Part shown: positions 37,301 through 47,704 of the stretch, in pieces
How the letters are laid out: each line of letters begins with the position of its first letter
Position numbering within the stretch: position 1 is the stretch's first letter
From: Hydractinia symbiolongicarpus
Taxonomy: Eukaryota > Cnidaria > Hydrozoa > Anthoathecata > Hydractiniidae
Reading direction: 5' to 3'
Length of the DNA: 64,000 nucleotides
Assembly (NCBI RefSeq): GCF_029227915.1
Contig: NC_079886.1
Coordinates: 7,502,001 to 7,566,000 of the forward strand
Position numbers and translations under genes: made by a program
The notes under the pieces: generated by a model
Seen by the model: the letters and a program-made list of their open reading frames with translations, nothing else
Database searches by the model: none
What the model was told of the DNA's origin: nothing

Positions 37301-37853
37301 TTTAACAGCGCTTTAGAGTACTTACATTCTGTTGTTTGTTCGTTTGTTGATTCGTTCTGCTCGTCTGTCCCTTTTACATACAACCTGTGGTGGTAGTAGT
37401 ATCAATTCATGTTGTATTAAAAGGATAACGGGATGTGTACGTAATTAAAACAATAGAAATCCGTCGCCAGCACGAGTTTGCGGTAGCACACGTTTACCTC
37501 CACTGTCACTTCAAAGAAAACCTGTCGTTAGCGATGTTACAGGCTCTGGTGTCAAACGAAGAAAACATTCCGGCAAAAAGGACAGTGAAAACGATACGCA
37601 GCGTAGAGAAGATATCTCACAGGTATCTGAAAACATATTTTAATTAATTCAGAAAGTTTGTCACCTTTCATAGGCGTTCCTAGTGAGAGAAGATGAGAGT
37701 TCGGGTCCCCTATTTTAATGATGTGCTAGCTTCTTGAGCAAAGGTTCGTGAAACTATATCTTGCCTTTTTGTTGCTATAACATTTAAAATCATTATTTTC
37801 TATTTTAGATTCTTGTTTCTTTGCCAATGTCACTTAACATATCTGGAGAATAA
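31371..37853 (+). CDS. ZSWIM2: ZSWIM2-like SWIM/RING/ZZ E3 ubiquitin ligase, lacking the second RING
   Basis: ZSWIM2 family proteins are RING ubiquitin ligases described in testis and cell death. Exons: 31371-31511, 32132-32208, 33507-33547, 34518-34719, 35152-35275, 35584-35696, 35804-35888, 36540-36628, 37058-37210, 37457-37622 and perhaps 37809-37853. Domains in order: SWIM finger (HSCNCPVFLKEKELCKHLLW), RING (CPICQEDL ... YCRFGCGNSIHITCM ... CPLCRTEF), ZZ finger (CRKCGIQVV ... CSSCSNFRLCPKCF ... YHSEHDFEYW). The ATG at 31371 is preceded by an in-frame stop. The end is ambiguous: splicing to 37809 gives about 411 residues, reading through exon 10 stops at 37643 with 403. Vertebrate proteins (about 630 residues) have a second RING after the ZZ; none is visible here. 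Confidence 0.9.
32218..32292 (+). repeat. TTTG microsatellite
   Basis: About 18 near-perfect TTTG units in a ZSWIM2 intron, just after the exon ending at 32208. Confidence 0.9.
32395..32690 (+). repeat. Partial copy of the dispersed repeat
   Basis: AATCCACTTAGAG, TTTTAATGACATCAGC and GGAGACATCAGTTATTTCCA recall the units at 26880-28570 and 51800-52400. Diverged and in a ZSWIM2 intron. Confidence 0.5.
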
Positions 37854-38563
37854 ACTGCCACCAAAAAAAAGTTCGTACATGAAAACCCTTGCGTGTCAGC
37901 ATGTTTACCAAAACTTATTTTTTCAACGTCACCAGTTGTTGGTTTCTCAATTTGTTTTAAGTTGAGGTCTTCTCAACTGAAGTTTGCTTATGATACTTTC
38001 GTTATCAAGTATCTGGAAATCTTTAGCTTGCAGGTCATATGGCGTTGTTTAAAAATTGAAAATAGAAATAAATACAGATAAAAATAGAAAAGAGGATAAG
38101 CAAGTTAGTCCTGTTTTTTATGGTAGTTTCCATTGCGTTTAGACTGGGCGTGGCTTTTTAAATAGTGTGAAAATTGTTTGTTCTTTGTGTTTTCTTACCA
38201 AGTTCGCGCGCAATAAAATTTTGTTTGCCGTAATAAATTATGTAAAATATTTTTATAGCGGGATTGTATTTATGTATTTAAAATGAAAATATATATATTT
38301 GGTGATAATAAAGTACTGGTATTATTCACCTTGTTATCTCGAGTGTTTTTATAAGAAGCTAAACATTTAGTTGAGCTTTCTGTTAAAATTTTAATTGAGC
38401 TTCAAATGCTTTTTTACTTTTCATTTTTTTTTTTTGGCCCTGGAAAGTATTTTATTTACAAGTCTTTTTTGTAGCTTTTGTATGTACAAATTTCTAAATG
38501 TTGGAGGTTTTCTCAGCCCAATAAAGTTTGTGATCGATCAAATTAAAATATATCCCGAGAATA

Positions 38564-39119
38564 CAGTTGACTCTCCCTAATTCGAATTCTCACGGGGGAA
38601 AATATTTGTTCGAATTATAGTACGATTCGAATTATAGAAAGTCTCTTTAATTCGAACTTTCAGCTTCAGAGAGTGAAAATTCAAATTACAGAGAGAAGTT
38701 ACGGTAATTTCAAAATCGGGAAAACAATTCAAGTTTCATTCCATCTTTATTTTCATAGTTTACACAAAACAAACTATTTGAAAAACTGTTGAATATTTGA
38801 TTGCGAGAGACGATCTCTTTCGACAATACGGGTTGCATCACCAAGTGCTGTTCTCAGGCCGACACCAAACGATGTAAAAATGCCGTAATCTTCTACGATA
38901 GAAAAGCCCTGTTTACACTCTAAAATTCGAATCAGGGAGAGAATCGTGCTGAAGGGACTAAAAAACTGTTCCAATTAGAGAAAATTTCGAATTAGAGAAA
39001 TTCGAATTGTAGAAAGGGTTTTATAAGAGTTTCTTAAGGAAAATTGACGGTGACTGAGCACTCGTTCGAATTATAGAAATATTGGAATTGTAGAGATTCG
39101 AATTAGGGGGAGTCAACTG
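38564..39119. mobile_element. 556-bp pogo/Tigger-like element
   Basis: The left end CAGTTGACTCTCCCTAATTC and the right end, its near-perfect complement, are flanked on each side by TA, the target duplication of the Tc1/mariner-pogo group. The interior repeats AATTCGAATT and ATTATAGAAA motifs. A minus-strand open frame (38774-38974) ending LSQSNIQQFFK could be the tail of a transposase, but it is too short to be sure. Confidence 0.82.
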
Positions 39120-39270
39120 TATTTAATTTTAACGGTGAGGACAAGTTTGCAGCGCCAATGAATTTTGCACCAGAAAACCCAAGGGTATTATTAAGCTTCC
39201 CATGCGAATAAAAACACCTAGCACCCTGGCTAGCAAAGGTGCGGCGCAAATTTGCCAAAGATTTTAATTA

Positions 39271-39708
39271 CAGTAAAACCTTCCTTTTGGCGGACATCCT
39301 TTATAGCAATGACGGACGGACGGATGAAACCTCTATAAATTAAACCTCTATAGCGGACACCTCTTTGTAGCTCCCAATTTACATAACCCTCTAGAATTGA
39401 CTCTCTAACACGGAAACGCCCAAAAATGTGTTAAGTTTATCCACATTTATCCATATTATTCTTTCCTTAGGACTTTGCATTTTCAGTATTCGAAGAATCT
39501 CTGACTTTTAATTATTAATATCTCTCGGCATAACTTGGGTCTGTTTTCCTTCTCGATGTTTTTTAACATTTCCGGCGAAACTGGTCTCTTGGCATGCTTT
39601 GCGGTCGATTTCACTATACATTTGGAAAGAACCTGCATGTCAGAGCTGACACTTTTTAAGGTCGGGACCTTAAAAAGTGTCGGCGTTGACTATAGTGAGG
39701 TTTCACTG
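39271..39708. mobile_element. Second pogo/Tigger-like remnant
   Basis: The left end CAGTAAAACCTTCCTTTTGG and the right end, reading CAGTGAAACCTC on the minus strand, resemble pogo/Tigger termini. The interior has GCGGACACC and CCTCTATA motifs typical of those ends. TA precedes the left end but not the right, so the right border is tentative. It includes a perfect 34-bp palindrome at 39648-39681. Confidence 0.55.
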
Positions 39709-40645
39709 GCACCTCAACTTCCGTTGACAATTTGTGAATGAACAGTACGATTTCTGCAGCGCAAAAAGCTAGCAAGCAAGAAAGCTTTCAACGCGCTTGA
39801 TGCTAATTATGATGAATTACCATGATAGATATTACCTTTCACAACTTTTTTCTTTGGTTAATATGAATTGTCATAAAAACTAAATATATTTTACTAAAAT
39901 AATACCTTAATACCAAAATCTTGCATTCCCCAAATTTAATTCAGAACAAAAATATCGTTTGCACCATTGCCGAATAATATCCATGAGTGATTTTCTTCGC
40001 TTAAGGAGGACCAAGGTATATAATAATATTAGTCTCATATCACAACGCTTAAAAAGTATATTCACATTTAAAGAATTTCAGATTTAATTACGCTGCATAA
40101 ATTATGATGTCATATTAAAGCAATAGCAAATTTTGACATTTTCTGTCATCAGTAATTTTACACCTGTTAATGGATTTGAATTCAAATTTCATTAATGCCT
40201 AGATAGTATAAAGGTGAATTGATTAACATAAATCCTTTTACCAAAATGACTGCTGTACGCTTCTAACCAGACATCTGTCCTTTCAATGAATTTCATGTTG
40301 TTTTCCTGATCATTTTAAATACTGGAGTGAAACGTCATTTTCACCAACTGTAAATACAAACTCCAACGTGCAAATAATTGTTCGTACAAAGTTTAGCTCA
40401 GATTTATTGAATTTTGACGTGTTTTTTTTTTGTTTTTTTTTTTTTTTTGGGGGGGAATAAATTTAGTGTGCATTTAATTTGTGGAATTTTCGATATTTTT
40501 TAAATACATATACGAGATTTTATTAAACGGCAATTTCTACGAATAAAATTTTAGATCCCATAGCTTCCCTAATACAAAGTAAGAAAACAAGTCGTAAAAA
40601 AATGGCTGATGTCAAAACCATTTTAAAAGTTCCCAGCTCTGCGAG

Positions 40646-43600
40646 TTAACCACAGTTCATTTCCTCTTGTCTGTAATGTTTCTGTAGCTTGTTCGCTTTA
40701 ATATTAATCTTAATACTATGATAAGCACGTCGCTTGTTCTCAATTTTCTTTGCTGCGATCTTCTTTCGCAAAGCTACACTTAAAGTCCTTTCGTTCAGCC
40801 CTAGAGCTAAGCACTGGCGTGGATTGTAGGTTATCATTCTTCTACTTTTAAATTCAGCTTGTTTTTCCGGGATGTTTTGCTTGTAGTATTTCCGCAGCGC
40901 GCGATGTCCAGCCCTTGCACCGGACGGGAGTCTTAACTCCATTGTATCGGGATCTACTCTCAAGTCATTATCGTTTAATGACAACTCGCTGTCCAGGTCA
41001 GTAGCATCATCATTATCAGGATACGTTGATGAAAAATCGTAGAAATCAGCATATTCCAGCATAGCATCGCCTTCGTACGCAAGCGTGCAATGCCCTTTGT
41101 CGACCATGTGAGACTGACAAGCGCGTACAGTTTGAAAAGCTTTGCTGTGATTATTACAGCACAAACAGACTTTGCCGTCTCCAACTTTAGCACCCAAGTA
41201 AACGATAAAGGCTTCCAGGTCAGTAACGAATTGCAGGTCAGGAATGAAAAAACTGTGCGATTTGGTCATGTGTCGAAAATTGTCGACGACGGAAACACTT
41301 TCGTGCGGACAAAACAAACAAAACGTCTGCGGGAGAGCTTCGGATTCTTCGTCGATTTCGTCGTCTTCATCGTAACTCTCCTCCTCACCGTCGTCAACGT
41401 CTTCCCACTCATCGCTGTTATCATCATCTACCTCATCATCGTTCACCGGTGGAATATAACCAGGCTTGAGTGTAATTTTTATGTTACTATTTCGCTTCGC
41501 GGGCTTTTCCGATGTCTCAGCATCTAGAAAACAAAGAAGAATGTATTGAATTAAAAATAAACTAGAGAAATTATGAGACATTAAATTCAGAAGGATATTA
41601 AGAATGCTGTATGATAATTCGAATGTCTGATAATTCGAACTTTCGATTAAATCGATCAAAATCTGTTTATTCTAAGCTGTCTGCACTTTTTACATTAATA
41701 GTTCGCATCCTAATTAAATTTTTGATGATTCGAACCGATTAATGATTCCCTCAAGGCAAATTTCCACTCGCATTTTTGTAGCTCATAACGGATCGAATCG
41801 AAAACGAAATCCTTCTAAGCATGCTAGAAGACGTTATTTTTTTTATTTTTTCCGTTCCGTTCCGAAGTTTTTCTGATGCTTTTTGAAGGAAACATAATCT
41901 AATAAAAAACAATCAAGTTTGTTGAAAATTTTAAGTTGACATTAAAAGTGGAAATTGAAATTAATAGACTTTTGTTCACCTAGGATCCAAATAAATGGTT
42001 TGGAGGTACAAGATTTGGTTAGGCTGTATTTTCATTCATTTATCTAAGTACAAAGGGCTGTCGCACAGTACAGGGTGTCTAGTGAATTTCGAAAATCAAA
42101 TTTAGGGTCATTCAGGGTTATTTTGCCAATATTTTGTAATTTTTCAGGGTTTTTTCTTTCTTTTTCAGGGTCCTACAAAGGTACCGTAAAATAAAGTGGG
42201 TGGGTGCTCAATTCCAGGTTTCAAGAACAGAGCTACATCATGATGTTATAATATTTCCACTGAATATAATATTATATGAATATCATGAATGTAATATTTC
42301 TACAGAGTATAAATATAACTCATAGAACAAAGTTTCTACATGAGGTTCCTTGAACTTTGTCACATAAAACATTATTGCAAACTGAAAGAGAAATATTTTT
42401 CAGGGTTTTAAGGGTTTTTTGGCTAATTTTTATGATATTCAGGGTTTTAGCGCCACCTAAATAAATTCAGGGCCTTTCAGGGCTTTTATGGTTTTCAGGG
42501 TCCACTAGACACCCTGTAGTAAGAGTGAAGGGACCATATTTTACGCATAATAATGAAGCACCGGATGAATTTTTCAAAAATCCACCTTCTGGAATGGCAA
42601 AAACGAACTCTCATGCCTCGTTGTATGTATATAAGTGTTCATTTTTAAGCATAACTTTTAGTTTTAATAAAATTTTGAAAAAAGACACGCAAAAATGCAA
42701 TAAAAAAATTAGAAATGTGTCACTGTTTGACAATTTTAATAACAATATCAATGACCATGCTGACAATATATATAACACATCATATGGGATAATTAATAAC
42801 AGATAAACTATTCATCTTAAACCAATCACCTAATTTCTATGAAAATATTATTCGGCAAAAAAGTGGGGGCGGTGCTGACAGCTATGAATAAAAATTGTTT
42901 CACTTAATGCTCACTCCTAATTCTCAAAAGTGGTACATAAAAACAATATCTATAGAAAAAAATTTGCAGAATAGGGGGGGGGGGGACTAATTTTTTGCAG
43001 ATTAGGGCCAAATTCACAATTAAGTTTCAGAATCTTTTATCTGCACAATCTTTCATTTCTTGTTCTGCAACAATTTCTACCAATTTCTGTATTCAGTTCT
43101 TTGTCATTTATTTGTACCTTTATTTCTGAAAAATGATGTATAGGTTTGTGTAAATTCTTTTCAGGGGGTTCATTAGGAAGGGGGAGGGCTGGCCCTTAAT
43201 AAGGACATATTCAAAGCTAAAATGGCCTTCAAACAAAAACAAAATTCGGTATTAAAATTTGCGGCCAAAAGCACAGGAATATTTTTGGCCAATATTTTTC
43301 TCCCTTTTTTCATAACATCAATTCAACTTTATTAATGACCTGTAATATCCCAAAATTGTTACAAAAATAAAGAATTGCTGACAGCCCTTTAGCTAACGAA
43401 ATGTCTACTGCACCGTACTGGATTTGTAAATTAAAGGTTACCTCCTGCATATTTAACTCTTTATGGCTTTTCAAAAATGTTAAATATAACACCCTCGCAG
43501 AGCTAGCTGTGGGGCCGTAGATTAGTGGTTATAACTCTCGTACTCTGTGTGGGAGTACAGGGTTCGATTCCTCTTGACGGCGATTAAACATGGGCGAGTG

Positions 43601-44505
43601 AATCTTACCATAGCCCCGGGTTAACCCAAGACATGTGAGGGAAATTGGGGAGATGGCAAACGTTGTGTGCTGTTGGTTGTTGCCAGGAGTTATCTAGTAT
43701 AGTACGGGCCCTTTGGGTCTGCGTAGCTCAAAATGAGTATTAAATACTCTAGGACTCTCCATCTAAGCCATGGCCCCTCCTACAAATAATAGACAGGGTA
43801 TATCCCTCGATATTTGTGAGGCTAGCCTCGTAAAATATGCACATCCATCTATCTATCTAAGCTCATGACATCATGCATAATTAGTGAAGCTTCTTAGTCC
43901 AAATTCTAAAGAACCAAGCAAGAACTTTGAAAAAACATATTCAAATTCCTAGACAACCTTTCAGACTCTTTCATATGCAATTAACTTTATTTTTTGGGGA
44001 GGTAACCTTTAAAACTACTTAAACCAGTACCTGATTCAAAAATTTACTAACTACTGTACCAGTAATAAAAATTTACTACTAGACTAGTACACCGGTACAG
44101 GATTCTAACTTAATTCCCATGCAGCAGACACTTAAGACTTAAACAAAAAATATAACTGTAAAACAACATACACTCCTCCTTCTCCTTGTCTTTTGATTTT
44201 ATATCAGCATTACTTTTGGAATTTACATCTTTATGCCTTTTGGACTTTAAGTGGTTTTCATATGCATTTACTGAAGAAAATGATTTATTACACGGACTGC
44301 AAAATTTCGTTTTATCTTGCAATTTTTCTTCTTTCTTTTGAGCTTGCACTTGAACTTTTTCTACAAATTGTTCCTTTGTAACTGGTGGCAATTCTGCTAC
44401 CTTGCGTTTTAGGTTATACCGATGCCAATCGGTTTTATAATGTGATCTTTGCAAGTCAGCATCGTCAAATAATACTCCACAGGCCAAGCATGTATAGGGT
44501 CCCAT
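40646..44505 (-). CDS. ZNF622: ZNF622/REI1 zinc-finger factor of 60S subunit maturation
   Basis: The yeast homologue Rei1 acts late in cytoplasmic 60S maturation, recycling shuttling factors and probing the exit tunnel. Exon 1 is 44214-44505, starting MGPYTCLACGVLFDDADLQRS; a second zinc finger is CSPCNKSFSSVNAYENHLKS. The last exon is 40646-41523: an acidic stretch, then CLFCPHESVSVVDNFRHM, CLCCNNHSKAFQTVRACQSH and LPSGARAGHRALRKYYKQ, all diagnostic. A donor at 44213 (AAAA/GTAATG) joins the last exon in phase and gives 389 residues, near the size of Rei1 but shorter than human (about 477). A small linker exon in the 2.7-kb intron cannot be excluded. An upstream in-frame ATG (44565) is less likely than 44505, which matches the family N-terminus. 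Confidence 0.93.
42071..42516. mobile_element. 446-bp TIR element, hAT-like
   Basis: CAGGGTGTCTAGTG at the left end and its complement CACTAGACACCCTG at the right end, with multiple TTTCAGGG motifs next to both ends. TA lies on both outer sides. No transposase; located in the ZNF622 intron. The assignment to hAT rests on the CAGGG start and is tentative. Confidence 0.75.
43511..43860 (+). mobile_element. tRNA-derived SINE, family 2
   Basis: The head GGGGCCGTAGATTAGTGGTT has the A-box form and GGGTTCGATTCC is a perfect B box, the internal promoter of RNA polymerase III. The body (GGGCCCTTTGGGTCTGCGTA and following) is not tRNA. The end has short ATCT repeats, a typical SINE tail. It lies in the ZNF622 intron, antisense to the gene. 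Confidence 0.8.
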
Positions 44506-44828
44506 GGTTAAAGACACTTGTGAACTAACCTGATCGTTGGCTGGCAGGATTTGTTTATGAATCAAGGAGAAATATTTTTAGTTTTAGAAAAAAAAGAGGA
44601 CCGTGGCCCCAAACGCCACGAGGTAAACTCTGATCCATAATTTCAGTAGAAGTTAATGCAAAAAGTAAAGAAATTTCGATAAATTTGTAAATTGAGATAA
44701 AACTAACACAGGCGATAACGTAATAAGGAAATTTAGGATTTATCACACGCTTAAGGCAGTTCGTGCCAGCATCTATAATAGGTACCAAGGTCTGGAATAT
44801 AAAACTTGTATCACGTGCTCCGGCTTCT

Positions 44829-44853
44829 ATTGGTCAATGACGTCATATAAAAA
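44829..44853 (+). promoter_or_regulatory. CCAAT, CRE and TATA cluster between ZNF622 and SMARCAL1
   Basis: An inverted CCAAT box (ATTGG, 44829-44833), a full palindromic CRE (TGACGTCA, 44838-44845) and TATAAAAA (44846-44853) are packed in 25 bp. On the + strand the start would lie near 44875-44885, and AAAGT/GTAAGA at 44887-44896 is a good donor for a 5' non-coding exon spliced to 46439. The site is 330 bp upstream of the ZNF622 ATG, so it may also act in the other direction. No expression data support this. Confidence 0.55.
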
Positions 44854-46452
44854 GCATGATGGCGAGTGCCCTGTGACAGAAAACGAAAGTGTAAGATGTT
44901 CCATATCTCAGGTAGATGTTTTTACCTCCTCCTTGCTTTTTATTATATTAGCTATTCATAAAAAACTTTATAATTGATCTCATAAATAATAAAAAAATAA
45001 AAAAAAGCCTGCCATAATGACCACCGCCCCCAATATGCGTTTTATGGTCATTTTCTAAACATGATAAATTTCCTTGGGGAGCTTAGGTCATCAAGTAATA
45101 TGCATCTGGCCATTCCAACGCATGTAAGTGTGTAATAATAATCACATAAATTGACTTATTATAGTATTTGTAAAATATTTGCAAGATCATTTATTCCTCT
45201 AAAAGGAAACCCCCAGATTTGCAAATACACTCAATCATAGTGCTGTGTTTTTCCTGCGAGCACAGAAAGGTAACGTGTCTGCCTGGTTTGTTTTCATTTT
45301 TACCTCCATTTCTGCGCGCATTGGGCATTACGTAATCACTTAGATGTGTGCGCAAGTAAATATCAGGACTGTGATTCCATGTATTTATCTTTCTACATTA
45401 ACTCCTGGGATGGCCTCCCAATGGTTCACCATGAAATTTTAAACAAAGTTTAAAACTTTTCAAAAAAGGGGGGACAATAATTATTTCTTGTCTAGTTTTA
45501 AACATTTTCCAAAAACACAAACAATTTGAAGTGTAGAATAATTACAATGCAGTTTGTAAGAAAAGGACATGCAAGAAGTTAATCGATTCTTGCGTTCTTA
45601 AGTCAACATTGTTGTTTTTGATATTTCAGATACAAATAACTCCTGTAAAAGGTATTTAATCATTTTAACTAGTAATAACTGTCCAAAAAGTTGTTTATCA
45701 AGATAAACTTTTGATGCATCCTTTAATTGCTGATGTTTTGAAAAAACAGGAATAGAAATAAAATCTTATGTCACTAACAAATTTAATGTGTGTATTGCGT
45801 AGGATACTATTACCTGTATATATTATGTTTAGTTAAATGTAAGAGTGGGAAATAAGCGCATTAGTTGTTGTATCCGCTGTGTTACCTGCAGAAAATTAAA
45901 TCTTTCTACAATTTATTTCATCAAATCTCAATTGTTGTTGCTTGATTGTCTTTTCATATGGTCAAAAACATGGTTTGACATGCAGTATCTCTGTGTGGGG
46001 AGTCAGTTGTGCCTTTTAGTTTCAAATAATGAATTACCATATTAGAAGCGCATGCAAGTGGCTCAATATCCTAACCTTTAGCACATCTACAGTATGCTTT
46101 GTGCCACATACTTTCCGTATATTTAGCTGTATATATATATATATCACTTTGTGTTTTTGCAGTTGGTAAAAAAGGGAACAGTAGTATATAATAAATAACT
46201 TGTTTTCCAAAAAATTCTTAAAAACTGGGGTAAATGATAACAAGTGTTGTTTTTCTTATAGTTTTACTTTAAACATGACACATAACCTTTTTTACTTTTT
46301 ACTTTAAATCCCTTTTGCTTGTTGTTTTTTCGTTGCTGTTTATATTTTTTGTCAAAAAATAACAACATGAATGGTATTGTTAGTATTTTGATTATAAATC
46401 ATGTTTTCTAAGAGTGGTTGCTGTTATTGTATTATAGGAAAGTAATGATTCA
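44854..46452. other. Upstream region and probable 5' intron of SMARCAL1
   Basis: AT-rich, with a short TA repeat near 46130-46145. The acceptor TATTATAG at about 46431-46438 precedes the first coding exon. No other gene was recognised. Confidence 0.5.
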
Positions 46453-47704
46453 ATGATGTCATATCCTTTTGAAGGACAGCAAAGAAGACCCAATGCTATA
46501 CAACCTTCACCTAATCATGGTCAAGTTGATAGAGCAACTGAAAACAGGAAAAGGGCGATTGAAAGGTTAAACAAGAAGAAAAATGGGCAAAATGTTCAGA
46601 ATGTAGAAGTTCATAAGAGTATTTCTGAGTCAAATGTTGCTCATGGAAGTGCAGCTGTATTCCCAAGTACTCCACCACCTAATTCATCACAAAATCAATC
46701 TCGAACAACTAGTTATTCTCCCCGATTTAGAAAGCAATCAACTGAAGTGAACTCATCACAAAACAGTTTTTGGCATTCTCCTATTTCATTAGAAACATCT
46801 GTAGCGAAACCTGCTACAAGTTTTAGTCCACGAATGAGAAGAAAATCAGCAGAGTCTAAAAGTTTCTCTGAGTCAAATGTTGGCCACGAAAATGCAGATA
46901 CATTTCCCAGTACTCCGCCACCTAAATCACCACAAAATCAATCTCGAGCAATTAGTTATTCTCCCAAGTTCAGAAAGAAATCAACTGAGGTTGACTCATC
47001 ACAAAGCAGTTTTTGGCATTCTCCGATTTCATCAGAAACATCCATCAGTAAACCAATAACAAGTTTTAGTCCGCGAATGAGAAAGAAAATGACAAGTAAC
47101 ATCGATAAGTCTATAGAAGATTCCACTTCACCCCTAAGTCCTAATGTAAAAAGAAGTTTATTTGTATCTTCAGGAAGTAATGTTGTAGCAAAGAGTAACA
47201 GTAATGTTTCTACAGTTTCAAAACCTGAGCAGGGCACTAGCCTCACCATAATACAAAAACAAAGAATGGAAGAAAATCGGCTCAAAGCATTAAACTCTTT
47301 AAAAGAGAAAGGGTTTTCTACTACAAGTGTACAAAAAACGCAGTTTCTGCAAAATGAAAAACAAAAGGCTGAGGATAATAAGATAGTTAAAACATCAACA
47401 CAATTTGTCAATAACTCTCCATCTTTACAGACAACATCTGCAAGAGTATCCGTCAATGAACAACAAAGGGCAGAATCTAACAAACAGAAAGCAATAAAGA
47501 AGCTGCAGCAACGAAAGAGTCTTCAGAGTTCTCCACAGACAGAACAAGGCAGTCAGTACCCTGCTGGATACCACTCTCCACCAAAACAGGAGATTAAGAT
47601 CAAATTGTCTGTTAAAAATGTTACGTGGTTCCAAGTGGAGCATGAAATGAAATTTAAAGATGCTATAAAACAGTGTGTTAGTAAATTGGATCGAAAACAA
47701 TATG
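46453..47704 (+). CDS. SMARCAL1: SMARCAL1 exon 1: disordered N-terminus with RPA-binding-like motifs and internal duplication
   Basis: This exon encodes residues 1-417. Residues about 56-136 and 138-215 are an internal duplication: each has SxSESNVxH, FPSTPPP, QNQSR, SYSPxFRKxSTEV, SSFWHSPIS and SFSPRMR. Three segments resemble the RPA32-binding motif (basic helix with ENRxxA): [16 protein letters not shown] (residues 28-43), [19 protein letters not shown] (268-286) and [20 protein letters not shown] (336-355). The middle one is the closest to the human SMARCAL1 motif. The HARP domain begins near residue 385. The first ATG pair (46453) follows the acceptor directly, and an upstream coding exon is not excluded. 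Confidence 0.88.

Larger units (their letters stand above)
37854..40645. other. Intergenic, between converging ZSWIM2 and ZNF622
   Basis: A candidate poly(A) signal of ZSWIM2 (AATAAA) is at 38212-38217. The rest holds two pogo/Tigger-like remnants (38564-39119 and 39271-39708), a T/G homopolymer run at about 40425-40457 and the 3' flank of ZNF622. No gene was seen. Confidence 0.6.

Noticed and set aside
43511-43583. Functional tRNA gene
   Set aside because: The A and B boxes are good, but the acceptor stem does not pair and the sequence continues into a SINE body with a repeat tail.
45845-46045. 66-residue frame upstream of SMARCAL1
   Set aside because: It has low-complexity composition and no family similarity; it lies in the probable 5' intron.
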